Positions 14,001 through 26,949 of a stretch of DNA of 64,000 nucleotides are shown in pieces. Under the pieces are notes generated by a model. It worked only from the letters and a program-made list of their open reading frames with translations, ran no database searches and was not told the DNA's origin. The DNA is from Periplaneta americana (taxonomy: Eukaryota; Arthropoda; Insecta; Blattodea; Blattidae), in the NCBI RefSeq assembly GCF_040183065.1, contig NC_091127.1, positions 110,735,834-110,799,833 on the forward strand. The letters are read 5' to 3'. Numbering within the stretch: position 1 is the first letter of the stretch; every line of letters starts with the position of its first letter. The translations under genes and the position numbers were made by a program.

Positions 14001-17000
14001 AGGTATTTTTTTTTGGGGCGTCTCATAACAACAAATATTCCCTTGGGAATATTCTTTGTTATGAGAGGGCATTTGAGACGGTTCCTCGTATAGGATAAGG
14101 AGATTTTCATTAGATTAGTATTTCGTGTTAATATTCTTATATGGATAGGATGCGCGGACGTGTAAGTTAGTTTCAAAATCTGAGACGGAAGTAACAGGTG
14201 GACAGGAAGGCCGAACCCAAGCTAGGGGAACAGGAAACATGTGTCCAGGCGTGGAGTTGACTGATGAGGGAATGTATGGACTTTGCCTGCGGGTGGTCAG
14301 TAGGATGACGCCAAGCCAGGTTCCAAAAGAGATGATCTGGTATATGTCAGAGAATAGGACGCCGGAAGTAGGAGATGTTCTAGTTAACGAACAATTTTTG
14401 AAGAACGCGTCTTAAGTGACGTAAGTGTAATCATGGCCAATCAGGATTCTTAATAGAGACACGTGATATATAGATAGGAGGGCGAAATTCTATGTTTGGT
14501 GGTTGAAAGTAGGGGGTAGATTTGGCAGATAGACAGAAGGCACATACAACGCGTACGGAGAGGTTGCACTCCACATATTCTCGGCAAACCTAACTCGGCA
14601 GTATAACAATTTACGGACTTAGAATTTTTTAGTGGGTGTAGTAAGAAGTCGTGTGTTGCATTATCATTATAAGTCTGAATTCTTTCCTCTCATCACGTTA
14701 TCAACTGTCCGTTATATTACTGGTGTTTTATAGTACAAAAGATATAATTACGTGAACTCAGAAATTAGTATACCAACTTGCGGGAAGTGAGAGCGAGATA
14801 TTATACACTTGGACGCGCATTTCTGCTAACCTGAAACGAACACTTAATAATAATAATAATAAACGTTTTCATAGTTCTTACCAACAACTTCTGGTGTGCG
14901 CCTACATCATTTCAACCTACGAGCACGTCTCCCAAACCCCATGTCCCGACCGTTTTTGCAGCTGACCTGGGAACCTCATACCTCTATCGGAGTAATCTCG
15001 AGGAGGCTGGCGCCCAAATTAATCTGTGTACATAGTTAATTATTTACATCGACGTGCCATCCTCGAGATACTTTCCATATTTCGGAGCTGGCAGCCGAGG
15101 GCGACGACGACCGCTACACTCCTCACATTGTTATAAAGGGTGATAGGGTCGTTTCCAGAAGATGCCATCGCTTTAATCTTAAAGCTGAACAAAGGTATTG
15201 TTACAGAAAATTGCAATACCATCCACCTTGGTGATATAGCATGGTGTAGTATTACCCCATAGACGTTATACGCCACAATGAACATCAGCTTCACACCACC
15301 TTGTGCAGAGCAGACTGTCCTTGGAAGAGGAAAGCCAGGATGCTTTCATTCATTTGATTCAAGAGTAGCTCATATGACCAAGTCCAAGTTCCGTCCACAG
15401 TGAGTATCTATCCAAGGAAGTCGTCACCTTCCCTCTGGTAGCGGTTCAGTAATTCCTGTGCACTGTCATTGTTGCACCTGAGTCATTTGATAGGGTATGT
15501 GCTGCAATTTTGCAGAACTCAAGAATATCATGCAGAATGTGGAGCACAGTTTTGTGGCACAAGTCTATCTCTGCGGCTAATTCACGTGCAGTCCATTGGC
15601 AATCAACATCCAGCAGAGAAGCAAGAAGCTGAATAGTCAATTTGAGATTATTCTGAATGGGGGTCTGTCTTGAACAGCATCCATGCCTTCACAAAACACG
15701 TTCGCCCATCATGCTACTGTTTGGCTGACCAGATTTTTTATGGTCCAGCAGGGGACATCGGCAATTTAAAAAAAAAACCACAAACGCTTACTTAGTCACT
15801 TTCCATTGAAATGTTAAAGAATATAGGCCTACATGTAACAGTAGATACAACGATAGAACTTTACACATTAAATTTATAGAGTATCTTACAGGTTTGAATT
15901 AAATGCATAAACACACGTAACTCCTGTATATAGACAATTACAGCTATAGAATTCAATTTCAGTACTGATGCATGCATGAAGTCTTCCACATGTTAGGCCT
16001 ATTGTACACACTGAATTCTAACACACACTTTTACAACTACTTGTCTGAAGAATGTATCTTTTTAAGGATCTATTCATTCCTATACAGTTTCACACTATGT
16101 TCTTCAAATGAGGAATTAAAGTTTTTTTTTTCACTTGTAGACCTAACAAAGCTTTAACCATTTCAACTTTTTTCTGACTTTTTATCAGTCCAGATTGAGT
16201 TCACTGTGGGGAAAAGTCTTTCAACTGATGAATTACTGACTGAAAAACACATGATTAATGACAGTATTTTGAAAAGACGATAATATTTTCAAATGGAATG
16301 AATTTTTTCTTGAAATGTTGAAAAATATCATACGACTTTTCACCTGTTGGTTTGTCACAAATTTTCTCATTTTTTAACTACTTACAAATGGACGCTGCGG
16401 CAGTTATAACACTTCCACGCAATACGAATGCTAATGACCAAAGACAAAGATGCTCTGTTCTTCTCAAAGAGTGCAGAATATCTCATAATGTGCTCACTGG
16501 TTCTTCTATCTGATGCTTAGAAGTGTTCAGAAATGTGCACGAATCGCAGCAGTTCCAGCACGACACTTAAATATTTGTGTAAAATTTTATTGAAACAAAA
16601 TTAAAGCTTCTAGGGATAAAATTAAATTCCAGAGACAAAACGGGGATGTTTGTTTCCCGGGGAAGTAATTCAAAACCGGGAACAGTCTTGTGCACCATGA
16701 CTTCGTGTAACTTCAATTTTGATTCACGAACGTTATTCCAGCTTTGTAAACATGTTGTTAGGACACTTGCACTATACTCCTGTACTTTAAGACGTTGCGA
16801 TATTTGACTGAATTTAGTACAACCAATACCACTCCCTGCACTAGCTCATCTGACCTTCCATTCTCAGCTCCACAAGACCCTAGGCTATCTGACTTACACA
16901 GCTAACATAGCAGCAGTGCTGCCATTACTTTTTATCCAACCCTCGTAGAATGGCATAAGAAGCAATGAGTAGAATGTGTGAAGTCAGAACAGATCTGAAG

Positions 17001-19798
17001 TTATGCAATGTCAAAAAGGAAGAAAGGAGGGAAGAAAGAATGAAAAGAAACAAGAGGAAATGATATAAGTATGACAGAAAAGAAAGAGGAAAGACAGAAT
17101 AAAAAGACAAAAGAAAGAAGCAAAGCAGGAAGGAAAAAAGAAGTGAATCAAAGGAAAGATCAAGAAAGAAAAGAACAGCGAAAAAAAGATAGGAGGAAAG
17201 AATGAAAGACATAAACAAACAACCAAACAAAGTAGGCAAGAAGGAGAATTCACTTAAGTAGAGTTACATCGCTCAACTGTACAGTTGGTCTGTATCAAAC
17301 TCAATGTACCTGCAATGAGTACCAGCCAGTGTATATCTTCAAACAAACAGTTCAAGATGTTGGTGTCTGAAATGTTCATGCATTGTGAGTGTATCCTCTG
17401 CAGCTGCCCTTGAAGTCTATTTGTTCGGTTTTCCAGCAGTTTGGCCAGCAGTGGCAATGAGTGAGCAGGGACCTGAAAAAAAGATATGAAATTGGTAACT
17501 GGTAATCATTTTTTAATGTTCTTTTTAACTATAAAGGCTATCCGAAAAAGATGAGATAAGATAATAATGGAGTAATGGAATGAGAACTGCAGGAGAAAAC
17601 AATATATCCAAAGAAAATCTGCCCCATATTTACAAAATCATACGATTTAATGCCAAATGCCTTTGGTAGCTTAAAGGATTTCAGAAGTAACAGCCAGTTC
17701 CAACATTGGTCAAATGACAAGATCATTGATGAAACGGGATGTCTGGGTTCAAATCCTGGGAAGTGCAAATAATATTTGTGATGGACAAAAATGGTGTTTC
17801 GGTAGGTTTGTGCAGAGTACTTTCTTTCTCCTTCCATAATTCCACCATTTCTCCTCTAATCATTATCATCCAGTTGTATAGTGTGTTGTGAAAAAATCTA
17901 GAATGGCAAAGTGATTTATAACTTTGGCATATTGTCAAGATGTCATTATCCATTATTGAGGGGGGGGGGGAAGGATTAGGGTGACCAGACGTCCAGATTT
18001 CACCGGACATGTCCTGCTTTTTTAGTATTTTATGAGCGTCCAGCCAGCTTTTTATGATAAAGTCAAAATGCCCGGCTTTCTGCCTTTCAACAACATAATG
18101 TACCAAATACTGAAATACAGTAGGGCCTATATAAGATAAAATCTGAGGTCAAAAGTATGTGTTTCTGACGTTATATCACGTTATGAATTCTGTGCTCTAA
18201 AAGAATTTGTTTTGAAGCAAGATGAAGCATTTTTCTTGGAAACAACAGATTTTCGTGGAGTACATTTTTTGAGCAGGTTGTGAATGAATACTTTGCAGTA
18301 TATATGTTAATTCTTTTTTTCAATAATTGCACATAATGCAAATGTTGAAAGGGTATTTTCACTAATCAATACCCAACGGCCAGACGAAAGGAACAGACTA
18401 TCAGTAGAAGCAGTAAAGGGTATTGTAACAGTACAATATATTTGAAGCATTTTACATGTAAAGAATTTCACAGCTATTTATAGAAATCCCCAAAGCTACT
18501 GAAGGACATTTCCTCTTCACAGAAGTATGAACAATTAAACTGTAAGATTAATAACAATGGATAGCTTTGGTACTGTGTTTGCCTATTGTTTTTATTGTTC
18601 TCAGTGAATGAAAAGGAATTTAATGTGTTGTCAGGCTTTTTCTCAAAATGTCCTGCTTTTTTCCTTCAAATGTTCTGCTTTTGAACTTTTTTGATCTGGT
18701 CACCCTAGGAACGATAAAAGTGAAAGAAATTCAAATGAATGGCTGGTCTGTAGTGACTCCTAGACTTTTCTCGACTCTGCTATCCTCACAGTATAAATCT
18801 GGAAAGCAAAATACAAAAGATGCAATCAGGACGTATCCTTAGTGGAACTATTTTTGTCCATACCACGAAATTTCTTATTCTTTATTTAATTTTTTCCCTA
18901 TGTGGATTATAAACATGAAGTAATCCAACGTAAATCCGAATTCTAATAGAAATGAACCAGAATTCTAATAGAAATCACTGCCTTCTCGTGACCATATGTG
19001 TAACAATAAACTTGTAATCTGTAGTGCTGTTTGTAGTTTTGAAATAATGGTGTCTTGGTGTTTATGATCATTATACATCTGCGTTTTTCTTCCATTACTG
19101 AATGACTATTACATAAGTTTACATAACGTACATAACAACCAACGAAATTTGCACATTCATTATTATTATATATTATTTCATAATATAATTAACTCTCCAA
19201 TCTTACGTTGTGTTGTATTTTTTTGCTGATTATTTAACGATGATGTAACAACTACTAGGTTATTTAGCGTCAATGGGATTGGTGAAAGCAAGATGGTACT
19301 TGGCGAGATGAGGCCGAGGATTCGCCATAGATTACTTGACATTCGCCTTACAGTTGAAGAAAATCTCGGAAAAACCCAACCAGGTAACCAAACCAAGCGG
19401 GAATCGAACCCACGCCCAAGCGCAACTCTGGATTGGCAGACAAGCATCTCACTGACTGAGCTATATTGGTGGCTCTCGTGGTCTAAAGCATCCTGTTTAG
19501 GACTTGGGTTATAGAATTCACGCTGGTTTTTAGTTCTCATGGTGGAAGAAATGTTCTCACGAAATTTCGGCCAGTGTATGGGCCCAGTGTCCACTCAGCA
19601 TAGTGACGCACTTTGGGAGCTATGATAAATAGCGAAATCCAGTTATGAAAACCAGCTATAATGGCTAGAGGGATCATGGTGCTAATCACACGATACCTCC
19701 ATTCTGATTGGATGATCGCCCACCTCTGCGTTGGTATGAGGACGTGAGGCCAGCAGCTGGCTGGTCGGTCTGGTCCTTAATGGGCTGTAGCACCACGG

Positions 19799-19859
<61 letters not shown>

Positions 19860-22800
19860 CCTTCGTCGTAATCTAAGGCATCCTGCCTAAGACTCATGGT
19901 TTGGAATGCACGCTGGTTCCAGTCCTCATGGGGAAGAAATTTTCTCATGAGCCAACTAAGCCAGGAAATAGTAGGATAAGATGACCAGTTATTTCCCCCT
20001 CCATTGCATACATCACTGACTAGTAACATTACACTAATCAGACTTCAGATGTATACAAACAAGTGTTCTTCCTCTGACACATATCGTCAAGTAAGATGTG
20101 CTGTCAGATAGTTAGATGTATATATCAGCCAGAACCTCAAACAGAGGTGAGCAACACCAATACTTACAGGAAAACGTTAAGTTCTGAGTATGACAATCCA
20201 AAGCATAATGTTCTGAAACCAGAGAAAAGAAATTTATGCCAATAGTAAGACTGATAATCATCAAGACCATGCTCATTAACAAGCATGAAAAAACAAATTA
20301 AAATCCATTGGCTATTACAGAATTTGAGAAAAGACTGGCAGACATATTATTGCATTCTGACATGGATGAATTCCTTTGCGTCATTCCATCAAGAATTAGC
20401 TAAGTACTTAGTTGACACATTACCTTTTCTTTCTAGTCCGAAACATCTTGCTCTTCATTATTATAATGCTAGGACAAAGATAATAACGGGTCATGCCAGT
20501 TCATATTCGGTTAATAAAAACTCTGAGAAACTATTAAAACATCGGCAAGAGCATAACAGAAGAAGATATCTATACTAAGTGTCTCAATATATTTACTACA
20601 ACCAGCGCCATAAAGTAGTCAGGAATATAATGAAAAATCATAAGAACGTTGAATACAAACTCCTGTTTTTTTTTTTTTCAATTTCCCTAATTTTCAATTT
20701 CTAATAAAAATGATTGAACTCCTATACCAGAGATTGTACTGGTCTGTACTGAAGATGATATAGAAATACTGTATGTGAAGAAGAAATTAACTCTGCTTTA
20801 GTCAGATCAAAACAGGCATAGATAAGATTATTGTTCGAGTTCTGAAAGATCTTCAAGTTACTAAATTATTATGTCTTCTGGCAAATGCCATGTTGAAGTT
20901 TAAAAAACGCTCTCAAGCAGTTAAAAACTAGTGCACTATCACTATCTTCTCTGTAATTACACATGTCATTAAAAGACTTTTGATAGGAGACTGTGACCAT
21001 TTCTTGAATTCTCTGTCCATGAGCGTGGTTTTGTTACAGTTCTTGGTTGTCACATCAATACATCAGTTATTTAAGGCTGTCTTATATAATCTAATGCTAT
21101 GAAGAAAACTGCTCCATTGTTTTTTTTGGGTATCTCCAAGGCTCACGATAATGAAGGTCATGAATGAATACCTCAAGAGGTGTTTGGCACGGACTAATAT
21201 GCCAAATAAGAGAACTGATTACACTGGTCTACAATGATTTTGCTACTGAACAAAAACAAGTGTACCAACCCTAATCTGAGTGTGCTGATTACAGATCTGA
21301 GGTCCTTTTTTTTTTTTTTTTTTTCTATTACATCACAATCTATAGTAATAATAAATCTGTAGCCGAAATTTTTCTGGTAATTTTCGATTTTCCAAAAATA
21401 AATGGTCCTAACATATATAATTACCCACCCTGAAACCGAAAATCGCTTTTTTGAAATTTTTGTTTGTATGTCTGTATGTTTGTTACCTTTTCACGCGATA
21501 ATGGCTGAACCGATTTATATGAAAATTGGAATATAAATTAAGTTCGTTGTAACTTAGATTTTAGGCTATATGGCATTCAAAATACTTTATTTAAAAGGGG
21601 GGTTATAAGGGGGCCTGAATTAAATAAATCGAAATATCTCGCTTATTATTGATTTTCGTGAAAAATGTTACATAACAAAAGTTTCTTTGAAAATGATTTC
21701 CGATAAGTTTTATTCTTTACAAAATTTTGATAGGACTGATATTTAATGAGATAAAGGAGTTTTAAAATTAAAATAACGCCATCTAAGACAGTGCAATGAA
21801 TTAAGAACAAATGACTTCGTCTATAAGGGGCCTTGGACAACAACAATCGAAAACAGGGGCCTTGGACATCAACAATCGAAAGCTATTAAATATAGCCTAC
21901 AGAAAATCTGATAGGCTATTTTGTACATTCGTTTTCTGTATTTCTTAAAATAATATTTATGTACGCCCATTTTAATCTCAGAGAATTAACGAACAACGAG
22001 AGTGTATTGATTTAGTATGCAGTAATAGTACGTTAGCTTAGCAATCCATTATTTTATAATTCAAATTTTAACTATGCTAAATTGAATCGTGTTAAAATAC
22101 ATAAAATATATATGCAATAAATGCAATGCAAAAAAAATTGGGTAATGAGCGAAGCAGATTATCTTGCGCTGTTGTAAAAGTTGTTCCCTGGATCAAACGT
22201 CCTATTTTAATTATGTAATTACTTTATATTTATTTCTAACAGATGCAGCGGAGCGCATGGGTATGGCTAGTTTTAAATAATAACATTTTTAAATTTTACA
22301 TTTTTAATATATATAGATCCATTTTATTTATTTCATTGTGATTTTGCTACTGGACAAAAACAAGTGTACCAACCCTAATTTGAGTGTGTTGATTACAGAT
22401 CTGAAGTCCGTTTTTTCTATCATGTCACAATTTAAAAATAATAACATTTTAAAATTTTAACACAAGGTGCTCTTTGATGCAAAGAAGATATTTCTTCCAC
22501 CTCTTCACATTAAACTTGGCCTCATGAAAAACTTTCTATGGGCTCTCAATCATGATGAAGGCTTTAAGTATCTGAAGAAGATGTTTGGGAGAGTGAAAAG
22601 TGATGCAAAATTGAAGGTAGGAATTTTCATTGAGCCAGAGATCCGACAATTGATGTGTGATACTATGTTCAGGTCAAAACTAAGTGCTCTTGAATTCGAA
22701 GCTAGGGAGACATTTATACTAATGTCAACTAGGTTTTTAGGAAATTATCGAGCTGACAATTATGCTGAGCTAGTATATAACATGCTTAGAGCATGTCTTT

Positions 22801-23499
22801 AAAAATTAACTTTCTTCATTCGCACCTTGACTTTTTTCCATCAAATCTTGGCACTGTAAGTGACGAACATGGTGAGAGGTTCCATTAGGACATATCAACG
22901 ATGGAATCCAGGTACCAGGTCAATACAGTCCGAGAATGATGGGTGATTTCTGCTGGTTCCTACAGTGATCAACCACATGCCAACATAAGCAGAAAAGCAA
23001 AGGTCTCAAGCATTTTTAACAGAATTTTTAGTGCTTACTACATATTGTAAGTGTTGTGGATGTTGATTTCTAATGCCAAGCATTTGACAATAAAGTCATT
23101 TGATCTCTTGCACTCCAATATTTTTCAAAGATAGTATCATGGCCAGCCACTGAAGCACAGATTTTGAGGTGTTCTGAATCCATTTCTTGGTTTGAGTTGC
23201 ACAATGGGCAGTTAGGAGACTGATATAATCCAATTCTATGCAGATATTGTAAGTGTGTATCTGCCTATAAATGTATTTAAAATAATATAATATAACAATT
23301 TGCAAAGAATATATAAACTAAGCTCAGTTTACAGCTCTGACTTTATGTTACAGGTATATACTGAATAGTAGGATTTAGAATTAATGTTACAGTCTCATAA
23401 CTCAAAAACCAGATGTGCTATGATAAATCTGATTACAGATCTGGAATCAGCGCATCAATTTCAGTATACAACACTTGAAATTTCCTCAATAGCAGACAA

Positions 23500-23549
<50 letters not shown>

Positions 23550-26500
23550 TAGACCAGTGTTATTGATCTCATCCAGTGTAACAGCATAACCATAGAAAGT
23601 GGAATTAACAAAACATCAAATATCTAATTGCATAAAGCTTTTGCTCAGGACTCGCCTCTTTCTCCTATGTTATTTAACTTAGCAAATGATGACATTATTA
23701 AGGACTTCACAGATACTGAGATTGAAGAATTACATGGCTTTGAACTTTGCATTTGCTAATGAAATTGCCACAGTTCCAAAGAACGAATCATCCGCTCAGT
23801 CACTTAATGACCATCAGTAGCTTGTACACAATAAGCTTGATTGTCAATCCATTAAAGTGTAATGTCATTAACATCAAGAATGGTGAGCTGAGTGAAACCT
23901 CTGTTATTTAATTGGAGAAAAAAAATTTTACCACACATTAAGACAGATGATACCGACAAGTATCTTGGTGTAAGTTTTTCTGATGAAATCCAACTTGATA
24001 TGAAGAAAATCATAAAGAATGTACAGAATGATTTAAATTTGTTAACAATGTTCAACTTACTCGAAGCAGATCAAAAATTAAACATCATTAATTAGTTTGT
24101 ATGGCAGGCCTAATTTATTCTCTTCAAAGTACACCTTTAAACAAGAACCTTTCCCCTTTCCTAAATGATGATGATAAGATGTAAAGGACGACAATAAAAG
24201 AAATAAATGGCTTACCTCATGACTGCCCAAAGATATGGTATATACATCAAGGAACAATCAGGGGTTAGGACTGGTTAGAGCTGAATGGGAAGCTTACATA
24301 GTTAGTACTAACTATGTATTAATATTAATACTGATATTAATTAATTATTAGTATATTCAAATTTCACTAGCTTCCAGTAACAGCTCAGAAATCTAGTACA
24401 ATTTTAATTTCATGGAACTCCAGTATCGACAAATATTGCCGATATTTATCTCAGCTGCCAACATACCAGTTACAAAATCACTACCATTTCTAGTATTTGT
24501 CAGTATCGAAATTCGAAATGAAGTTGACAAAAGAAAAGTCAACCTGCAAACTAGAAAATCACCACAATCCACTAGCATATGTAGTAATGGGGGAAAAATG
24601 GTTAGGTTTCACCCTTAGGGTATGAAGTAAGCTGACCCGGACTATACACTGTTTTTGTATTAATTATTTACTTACAAATGGTTTTTAGAGAACTTGGAGG
24701 TTCAATGTCCCTTCACATAACTCCATCATCGGTCCCTATTCTGAGCAAGACTAATCCAGCCCCTACCAGCATATCTCACCTCTCTCAAATCCAATTTAAT
24801 ATTATCCTCCCATCTACGTCTCGGCCTCCCCAAAGATCTTTGTCCATCAGGCATTCCAACTAACACTCTGTATGTATTTCTGGATTAATATTCCCCTTTA
24901 TTCACGTAGTAGTGATATCTAAAATGTTTTATATCTTAATGACTGTATGTTACTGATTATACATATGTGGCAACAATTCTCCTCCCAGTGCTTAACAAAT
25001 TGGCAGATTTGTGTCTTTTTTTTTTGTATTGAGTTGACATTCCCTCTTTTACTTGTCTTTCTTTAACTTTTGTATTCACATGAAAAATAGTAACTACTAG
25101 TACTGCATCTGTACCAAATGATTCGACATTTCTTTCACACTGTAAAAGAAAATGTACTTTGCAATTCTTCTATTGTATAAGATATCATGTGTCATGAATA
25201 AGTGAGGGAACACAGAACTGTACTGTGTGATGAAGTCACGTGATTTTCAACATCACAGTAATATCAGCAGAACATGACCAGCCATAATATGTGGAAGATA
25301 TGATTCCCGCACATTCTGCTCAATGGAGAAAAGGCATAGCACATATTTCGCTGAAGTGCAGATTAGTCACACAGTGTGTGAGCTCACCAAATGTGATGAT
25401 AGCCTTTGCTGGAACCATATAAATTAAATAGAACAAAACCATCACTGAATCATTATGTGAAAAAACACAAACAAAACAAGCATACCTGTCTCCCAAAGGA
25501 CCCAATTGTCTGCAGCTGGTCTTTAAACTTAGTTCTGTCATCCTCTTCAGTTTCGTCTATTTCTTCTACATCCAACTCTCGACCCTAAGGAAAATCAAGT
25601 AAGAATAGTTGTAAGTAATCTTATACATATGAAGACTAAATCGCAAAATTTTAATTTCTAAAATATGAACTGTCCACATATACGCCATTGAGGTGTAGAG
25701 GAACAGGGAATTAGAGTTCCCATGCTTTCTGGATCTTGCTACTACAGGGTCCTCCATATATGACACTACTCTCACACTGCAACCTCAGAGGCATTTTCTG
25801 TTAAATACACCTCACACAGTTACAGCAAAATCTGCTGCCATTTTTGCAATAGTAACTTTAGTTTCTAAAACCTGTTTGGCGGAGAAAATGTTTATAAACA
25901 ACATAAAAATAAATAGAAGTGCATCTAACCTGTGTCACAAGAAATGTTCAAAGTATCCTCCTTCTGCTTCAAGACATTTTTACATCTCGAAAGATTGTTT
26001 TAAAATTCCTGGCTAATCCCTTCTTGCAAAACATTCAAAATGACTTATCAGATATTTTTTCCACATTTTGCGTAACTTAAAACTATAGAAACTTGCTATA
26101 AAATGTTATAGGCCTATACTATTTTCAAACAATTACAAAAAGAAGACAATAGTTTGCACTACATTACACACGAATGAGTAATCTCTTCAGTAGCTTAAAA
26201 TAAACTGAAGTTAACTACACGTATGCAATGCCCAACAAATGCCCTTTGAACTTCAGCATGTCTAACAGGTGTACTTGGAAGGCAACGTTTCTGTATGTTC
26301 CCTGACATCATATACAGAAGACTCTGTAGAAGGAAATTAAGCGGTCAGCAGTAACTCGAGCTGCCTTTACTCCTTCGAAAGACCTGATACTCAGTTTTAT
26401 TATATTTGGACTCCAGAGTCATTCTGGAAGTTTCAGCAATTTAAAAATGTCCACTTCCATCCTAGTTTACATTAGACTTTTCATAATTTGTCACTCTCAA

Positions 26501-26885
26501 ACACAGTCAAATTGACTCTAAATGTTCTTCCTAGAATGAATAAGTAGAACTGTAATTACTTCTATAATATACTATGATAAGAGTTTTGTTCTTCAATATC
26601 TGTGACTGACAGAATAACACATAACAAGCTTGTATTTCAAACATTATGAATATATTCTTATAAACAAACATTTCCAACAGAGAAGGTAATATTAAAAATG
26701 TAGGAGAACCAATTGATTAGTCTACTGGTTTCCAATGTCTCCAGTTATGGTCAACAAAGACCTTTACAGATTTACTAAAATTTCACTGTGAATAATTCAA
26801 TTTGTTTGTGCATGTGTGCGTATGTATATTATCAAACCTGACGATGTCATATTCAGGCCTTGTACACTGGTTTCTGACAAATAAA

Positions 26886-26949
<64 letters not shown>

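Larger units (their letters stand above)
8814..15118 (+). mobile_element. Young non-autonomous LTR retrotransposon with coiled-coil gene and no pol
   Basis: Two long terminal repeats of about 1.04 kb, each beginning TG and ending CA, enclose a 4.2-kb interior. The insertion is flanked by CTCC at 8810-8813 and 15119-15122, a 4-bp target duplication typical of Ty3/Gypsy-type integrases. A primer-binding site follows the left LTR by 5 nt. I see no protease, reverse transcriptase, RNase H or integrase motif in any frame of the interior. The only long frame is the coiled-coil protein at 10445-13009. It therefore depends on enzymes supplied elsewhere. The LTRs differ by two substitutions and one 3-bp unit by eye, so insertion is recent. 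Confidence 0.9.
8463..16945 (-). mobile_element. Mariner-like transposon relic, split by an LTR element
   Basis: Left end GAAGGGTTGAATAAAAAGTA (8463) and right end TTACTTTTTATCCAACCCTCG (to 16945) are inverted copies, each flanked by TA. On the minus strand the transposase is broken. Segment 15640-15446 holds a helix-turn-helix ([19 protein letters not shown]), and 15294-15120 holds [17 protein letters not shown] and [11 protein letters not shown]. Past the LTR insertion, 8813-8500 holds DCDLFPKM and the C-terminal end. Removing the LTR element leaves about 2.2 kb, longer than a standard 1.3-kb mariner, so the 15780-16900 segment is probably extra sequence. Confidence 0.75.

Noticed and set aside
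19682..20029. Open frames with poly-Asn or poly-Tyr stretches
   Set aside because: They are translations of the ATT microsatellite and flanking SINE, with no splice sites or conserved residues. The same applies to the frames over the trinucleotide repeats at 7173, 26797, 41421-41748 and 42755.
20285..20578. 97-codon frame as a host gene nested in XPO4 intron 11
   Set aside because: No recognisable family, no promoter or splice context, and transposon debris on both sides.
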